From an uncultured Bacteroidales bacterium (GTDB lineage: Bacteria; Bacteroidota; Bacteroidia; Bacteroidales; UBA932), in contig CAMFSN010000054.1 in the NCBI GenBank assembly GCA_945983015.1, positions 1 through 10,323 of the forward strand: a DNA stretch of 10,323 nt. Reading direction: 5' to 3'. Positions within the stretch are counted from its first letter, which is position 1. Each line of letters begins with the position of its first letter. Both the position numbers and the translations under genes were made by a program. Shown one piece after another: positions 7,513 to 10,323 of the stretch. Under the pieces are notes generated by a model. The model worked only from the letters and a program-made list of their open reading frames with translations, had not been told where the DNA came from and made no database searches.

Positions 7513-8835
7513 ATGAAACGTATGATTTTAGCTGTCTCTGTGATGCTCGTGGCATCCGGAGCACTTTTTGCCCAGGAACCGGCAGACCTTGCTCAATCTT
7601 CTGCAGTTCAGGAAACTCAGGAAGTTGAAAACGAGTTATTGGAATTCCCTGTTGAGGCTCTTACGAAAAGTATGAACAACTCGCTCGCAAAGAAAGGGCT
7701 TGTGCTGGGAGGGATCAACGATGACGGCTCTATCTATATGATTGGCTCCGCCACCACCGCAAGACCGTCCAACATGTCCGGTTTCATCAACTCCCGCAAC
7801 GTGGCATTCAATATCGCCGAGCTGACCGCAAAGATGAATATTCTCAGGCTTGCCGGAGAACAGATATCCTCAGGTCGTGGCTTCACCTTGCTGGAGGACA
7901 TTATCGAAGGTGAGGACCCTGATGCCAAGCAAAAGGCTACTATGCTCCAGAAGGCTGCAAAGATTGCAGATAAATCTCTCGACAAGGCTCTTGAAGCTCT
8001 TGGCGTATCAGATGATGAAATTGCCAAGATGAACCAAAGCAAGAAGAAAGCAGTCTATGAACAGAATTTCAATCAAACCATCCGTTCCCTGGTAGCCGGT
8101 ATGCTCGAGGGTTGCGCAATTGTCCGCACCGCCGAAGGCGAAAGTGGAAACAATGACTACCAGGTGGCTGTCTGCATCAAATACTCCCCTGAATTCCAGA
8201 CCTTTGCACGTGCGATGAAGAACGGAGACATCGACGCTATCCCTGTGAAGTCCGGCAAATCATCTCGTCAGCAGATTCTCAATATGTCCGAGCAGGAGCT
8301 GCTTTACAAGCTTGGCACTTGGGTAAGCTACGATGAACAGGGCAATATGGTAATTTACGGCTTTGGCCAGCAGGAAGTCAGGGAGACCGGCACACGCCAG
8401 TCAGCTGCAGTTTCACGCGCAAGCGAGCAGGCACGCCTCCAGGCTGTGAACAATATCAAGAACTTCATTGCTGAAGATCTGGTTGCACAGGAAAGCCAGG
8501 AGAACGTCGAGAAACTCGAGGAATACGCTGACGGCAGCAACGCCTACTTCTCTCGCCAGAAATGGGAGCAGGCTGTACAGGCCAAGGAGACCACTGTCAA
8601 CATTGCAACCGAGCAGGTTCGCAGTTTCCGCACCACCCACCCTGTTTCCAAAACTCAGGTTGCAGGCTATGTTGTGGCTTATACTTATCAGAATGCAAAG
8701 AATGCCGCTGCGCTCAAGGAGAGATTGAACAGTGATTCCAAGAAAAACACTTCTACCGCAGGAGCAGAGAAAAAGGAAGCTCAGAAGACAACAAGAGGCA
8801 CTATTGTAGTATCCGGAGACGATGAGGATCTTTAG
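7513..8835 (+). CDS. Exported protein with two LPP20-like repeats, function unknown
   Basis: This 440-residue protein has a signal peptide, cleavage likely after Ala20 (LFA|Q), and no lipobox cysteine, so it is probably periplasmic. Two parts look alike. Residues about 70-225 have a strand (DGSIYMIGSATT), an Ala/Arg-spaced helix (NSRNVAFNIAELTAKMNILR), a second helix (NQTIRSLVAGMLEG) and the strand YQVAVCIKYS. Residues about 275-392 repeat the order: NMVIYGFGQQ, RASEQARLQAVNNIKNFI, TEQVRSFRTT and AGYVVAYTY. This pattern is typical of LPP20 / FlgT-N-like domains. The segment between them (about 125-175) is helical and charged. The tail after 400 is Lys/Ser/Thr-rich and ends in an acidic DDEDL. 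It overlaps the next gene by 14 bases, which suggests translational coupling. The domain match is inferred by eye. Function unknown. Confidence 0.85.
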   Translation: MKRMILAVSVMLVASGALFAQEPADLAQSSAVQETQEVENELLEFPVEALTKSMNNSLAKKGLVLGGINDDGSIYMIGSATTARPSNMSGFINSRNVAFNIAELTAKMNILRLAGEQISSGRGFTLLEDIIEGEDPDAKQKATMLQKAAKIADKSLDKALEALGVSDDEIAKMNQSKKKAVYEQNFNQTIRSLVAGMLEGCAIVRTAEGESGNNDYQVAVCIKYSPEFQTFARAMKNGDIDAIPVKSGKSSRQQILNMSEQELLYKLGTWVSYDEQGNMVIYGFGQQEVRETGTRQSAAVSRASEQARLQAVNNIKNFIAEDLVAQESQENVEKLEEYADGSNAYFSRQKWEQAVQAKETTVNIATEQVRSFRTTHPVSKTQVAGYVVAYTYQNAKNAAALKERLNSDSKKNTSTAGAEKKEAQKTTRGTIVVSGDDEDL

Positions 8836-10057
8836 TTTATTGGCTCTTACCGCATTACTGTACTGCCCTCTCCCGCAAGGGGGAGAGCAGTGCCGTTATG
8901 TAAAGGGGGATGTTAGCTACTATATCAGTGAAAACTCCTCCGAGTATGTGGTGGAAGAGCACAACAGATCTCAGGCCGTATCTTCAAGAAATCAGAATAT
9001 CGGAGAACGCCGCTCACGCCTGGCTGCGCTTGACGTGATTGGCACCTACATAATTTTCAAGGACTGGGCAGAGCAGAACGGTCTGGACAACAGATATTTC
9101 CAGATCTTTGCGGATGCCACGGCACTACACTACAACGCCGATGTGGTGGGCTTTCAGCCTCAGCAAAGTTCCGACGGGCAAAAAACCTGGCGGCGCTGGG
9201 TCTGCAAAAAGAAAGACTACAATATGCTGTCTGCAAGCTACAAAAATCCGGGGGATCTGCCTTCGATGCTTGCGATGAGCTATGCGCGCAACAGCAACGC
9301 CGACAATGCCGCCCTCTGGTACAGTCACGATTCTTCCTTGGAAAGATATTTCTCTTTTGAAAGGGATTTTCTCTCCGGCAATGCCAGCGCACCTGCCGAG
9401 GTGAGAAGAGCTCGCACAACTGAGGATGCCTTTTCGCAGTCCCTTTTCTCTGAAGAAACGGAAGAAATAGTCAGTGTTGAGCTTGAAGGTCCTTTTCGTC
9501 AGTTCGCATACTGCGAGCTTATGACCATAGCTCCGCTGAGCGCCAAGGAAGAATATTACTCCAAATGGGAAGCCTCGCTTGGAGACAGTCTTTGGGAAGA
9601 TGTACTCGCCTTCTGTGCCAAAAATTGCAGGACTCCACTGCCGGAAGGCCCTACAGTCTGTGAAACGATACTCGCTTTCCCGGGAGGTCTCAACCCGCGT
9701 CTTATGCGTAAATCAAGTTACGAGCCTCTCTACGACAAAGCTGCGCAGGCCTATTCCCAAAGTGATTTCCAAGGGGCGATAGAAGCGCTTAGCGAGTCTA
9801 TTGACATTGACGGTATAAGTACCCGCGCCCTGAATCTGATTGCAGGGGCTTATAGACTTTCCGGACAGCCGGAAAAAGCCCTTCCTTTCCTGCTTCTTTG
9901 TGCTAAAATAGCACCATCCACCCAATACCTCTGCGGTAATCTCGTACTGTGTCTTTCGGCAATGGATTACCCGAGAATAAAGGAACTATGCACTCAAGTC
10001 AAAGGCTTTGCAAAGGATGATTGGAGTGTAAAGCAAATAGAAAAAATCGATGAATAG
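8822..10057 (+). CDS. Exported TPR-containing protein, function unknown
   Basis: This 411-residue protein starts with a hydrophobic signal-like segment (residues 3-15). The cysteine at 15 is preceded by Tyr, so it is a poor lipobox, and the cleavage site is unclear. The ATG at 8822 is the only suitable start near the signal segment and overlaps the previous gene by 14 bases. Residues about 60-130 contain an Ala/Arg-spaced helix (RRSRLAALDVIGTYIIFKDW) and strands ending KTWRRWVCKKKDY, possibly another LPP20-like domain. The middle (about 135-290) is unrecognised. Residues about 300-395 form two to three TPR-like helix pairs: YDKAAQAYSQSDFQGAIEAL, then ALNLIAGAYRLSGQPEKAL, then NLVLCLSAMDYPRIKEL. 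TPRs bind other proteins, so it may be the scaffold of the operon's system. It contains 10 cysteines, many for an exported protein. A strong hairpin lies in its early codons. It overlaps the next gene by 8 bases. Confidence 0.82.
   Translation: MRIFSLLALTALLYCPLPQGGEQCRYVKGDVSYYISENSSEYVVEEHNRSQAVSSRNQNIGERRSRLAALDVIGTYIIFKDWAEQNGLDNRYFQIFADATALHYNADVVGFQPQQSSDGQKTWRRWVCKKKDYNMLSASYKNPGDLPSMLAMSYARNSNADNAALWYSHDSSLERYFSFERDFLSGNASAPAEVRRARTTEDAFSQSLFSEETEEIVSVELEGPFRQFAYCELMTIAPLSAKEEYYSKWEASLGDSLWEDVLAFCAKNCRTPLPEGPTVCETILAFPGGLNPRLMRKSSYEPLYDKAAQAYSQSDFQGAIEALSESIDIDGISTRALNLIAGAYRLSGQPEKALPFLLLCAKIAPSTQYLCGNLVLCLSAMDYPRIKELCTQVKGFAKDDWSVKQIEKIDE
8863..8890 (+). other. GC-rich stem-loop inside early codons
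   Basis: CTCTCCC (8868-8874) pairs perfectly with GGGAGAG (8881-8887) around the loop GCAAGG. CTG and CAG extend the stem beyond a two-base bulge. It falls about 40 bases after the start codon of the 411-residue protein, at the end of its signal segment, and encodes CPLPQGGEQ. There is no T-run after it, so it is not a normal terminator. It may affect RNA stability or translation, or be a palindromic repeat that entered the gene. Confidence 0.55.
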
Positions 10058-10323
10058 AGTAATTAAATTCCTTCTCCCCTGCATTTTAATCCTCTCTTTT
10101 TGCTTTGACAGTTTTGCTGCCAAGCCGAAAGGAAATTCAGTGGAAGTAGTTGTCAGCGCAAGAGGACAGAATGAAGAAGATGCCCGTCACCAATGTTTCC
10201 GCAGTGCCCTGGAACAGGTGTGCGGAGCCTTTGTCTCTTCCGGAACCCTGATGACTGATGATGACATTTCCTACGATGAGATTGTCAGCTACTCAAGCGG
10301 AAGCATAGCCTCCTACAAAGTGC
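10050..10323 (+). CDS. Exported FlgT N-terminal-like protein, 3' end missing
   Basis: The start ATG overlaps the end of the previous gene by 8 bases and the frame is open to the right edge (91 residues visible). A signal peptide is followed by a likely cleavage after Ala23 or Ala24 (SFAA|K). The mature part opens with the strand SVEVVVSARGQ, then a helix with small residues (EEDARHQCFRSALEQVCG), the segment AFVSSGTLMTDDD, and IVSYSSGSIASYKV. This closely follows the pattern of the FlgT N-terminal domain ('v.A.G.....eA...Al.qa.G..v.s', then 's.G.i..y.v'). In vibrios FlgT is part of the flagellar basal body, but this domain also occurs in non-flagellar envelope proteins, and Bacteroidales lack flagella. 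A CsgG-like or other C-terminal part may follow outside the window. Confidence 0.8.
   Translation, partial: MNRVIKFLLPCILILSFCFDSFAAKPKGNSVEVVVSARGQNEEDARHQCFRSALEQVCGAFVSSGTLMTDDDISYDEIVSYSSGSIASYKV

Noticed and set aside
8863..8890. Intrinsic terminator inside the second operon
   Set aside because: There is no T-run after the stem and it lies within a coding region; it was kept only as a stem-loop.

Overview
The window looks like chromosomal DNA of a Bacteroidales bacterium, probably from a gut or similar environment. The evidence is Sus-type glycan-binding lipoproteins, a family 97 glycoside hydrolase, a fimbrillin-like domain, promoter boxes of the Bacteroidetes type (TAnnTTTG), no clear Shine-Dalgarno sequences, and signal peptides ending in 'A|Q'. 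The genus cannot be fixed from this sequence. All genes lie on the + strand.

Region 1 (start to about 6.9 kb) is the downstream part of a polysaccharide utilization locus. It holds the 3' part of a SusE/SusF-like glycan-binding protein (cut by the left edge), a lipoprotein with a GH27-like TIM-barrel active site, a periplasmic GH97 enzyme with the full glutamate set of inverting SusB-type alpha-glucosidases, and a large lipoprotein. That lipoprotein joins a fimbrillin-like domain to SusE/F-like modules through an 83-residue linker made almost only of Gly, Glu and Asn. The first three genes are separated by 2-3 bases and surely form one transcription unit. The fourth follows after 27 bases and has its own candidate promoter box. 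A clear intrinsic terminator closes the region. The likely pathway is: the surface lipoproteins bind an alpha-glucan, the surface GH27-like enzyme trims it, and the GH97 enzyme releases glucose in the periplasm. A SusC/SusD pair and a regulator would be expected upstream, outside the window. An alpha-1,6-linked (dextran or isomalto-type) substrate is possible but not proven.

Region 2 (about 7.0 kb to the right edge) is a separate operon of four exported proteins: 159, 440 and 411 residues, plus one cut by the edge. It starts from a good Bacteroidetes promoter and has spacings of +8, -14 and -8 bases. The parts I can recognise resemble the LPP20 / FlgT N-terminal type of small alpha/beta domain; the 440-residue protein seems to contain two copies, and the 411-residue protein ends in TPR-like helices. 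Bacteroidales have no flagella, so this looks like an uncharacterised cell-envelope system and is the best candidate here for something undescribed.

No RNA genes, CRISPR arrays, insertion sequences or integrase genes were seen. The only stretch without a gene longer than 100 bases is 6905-7024, which holds the terminator and the promoter.
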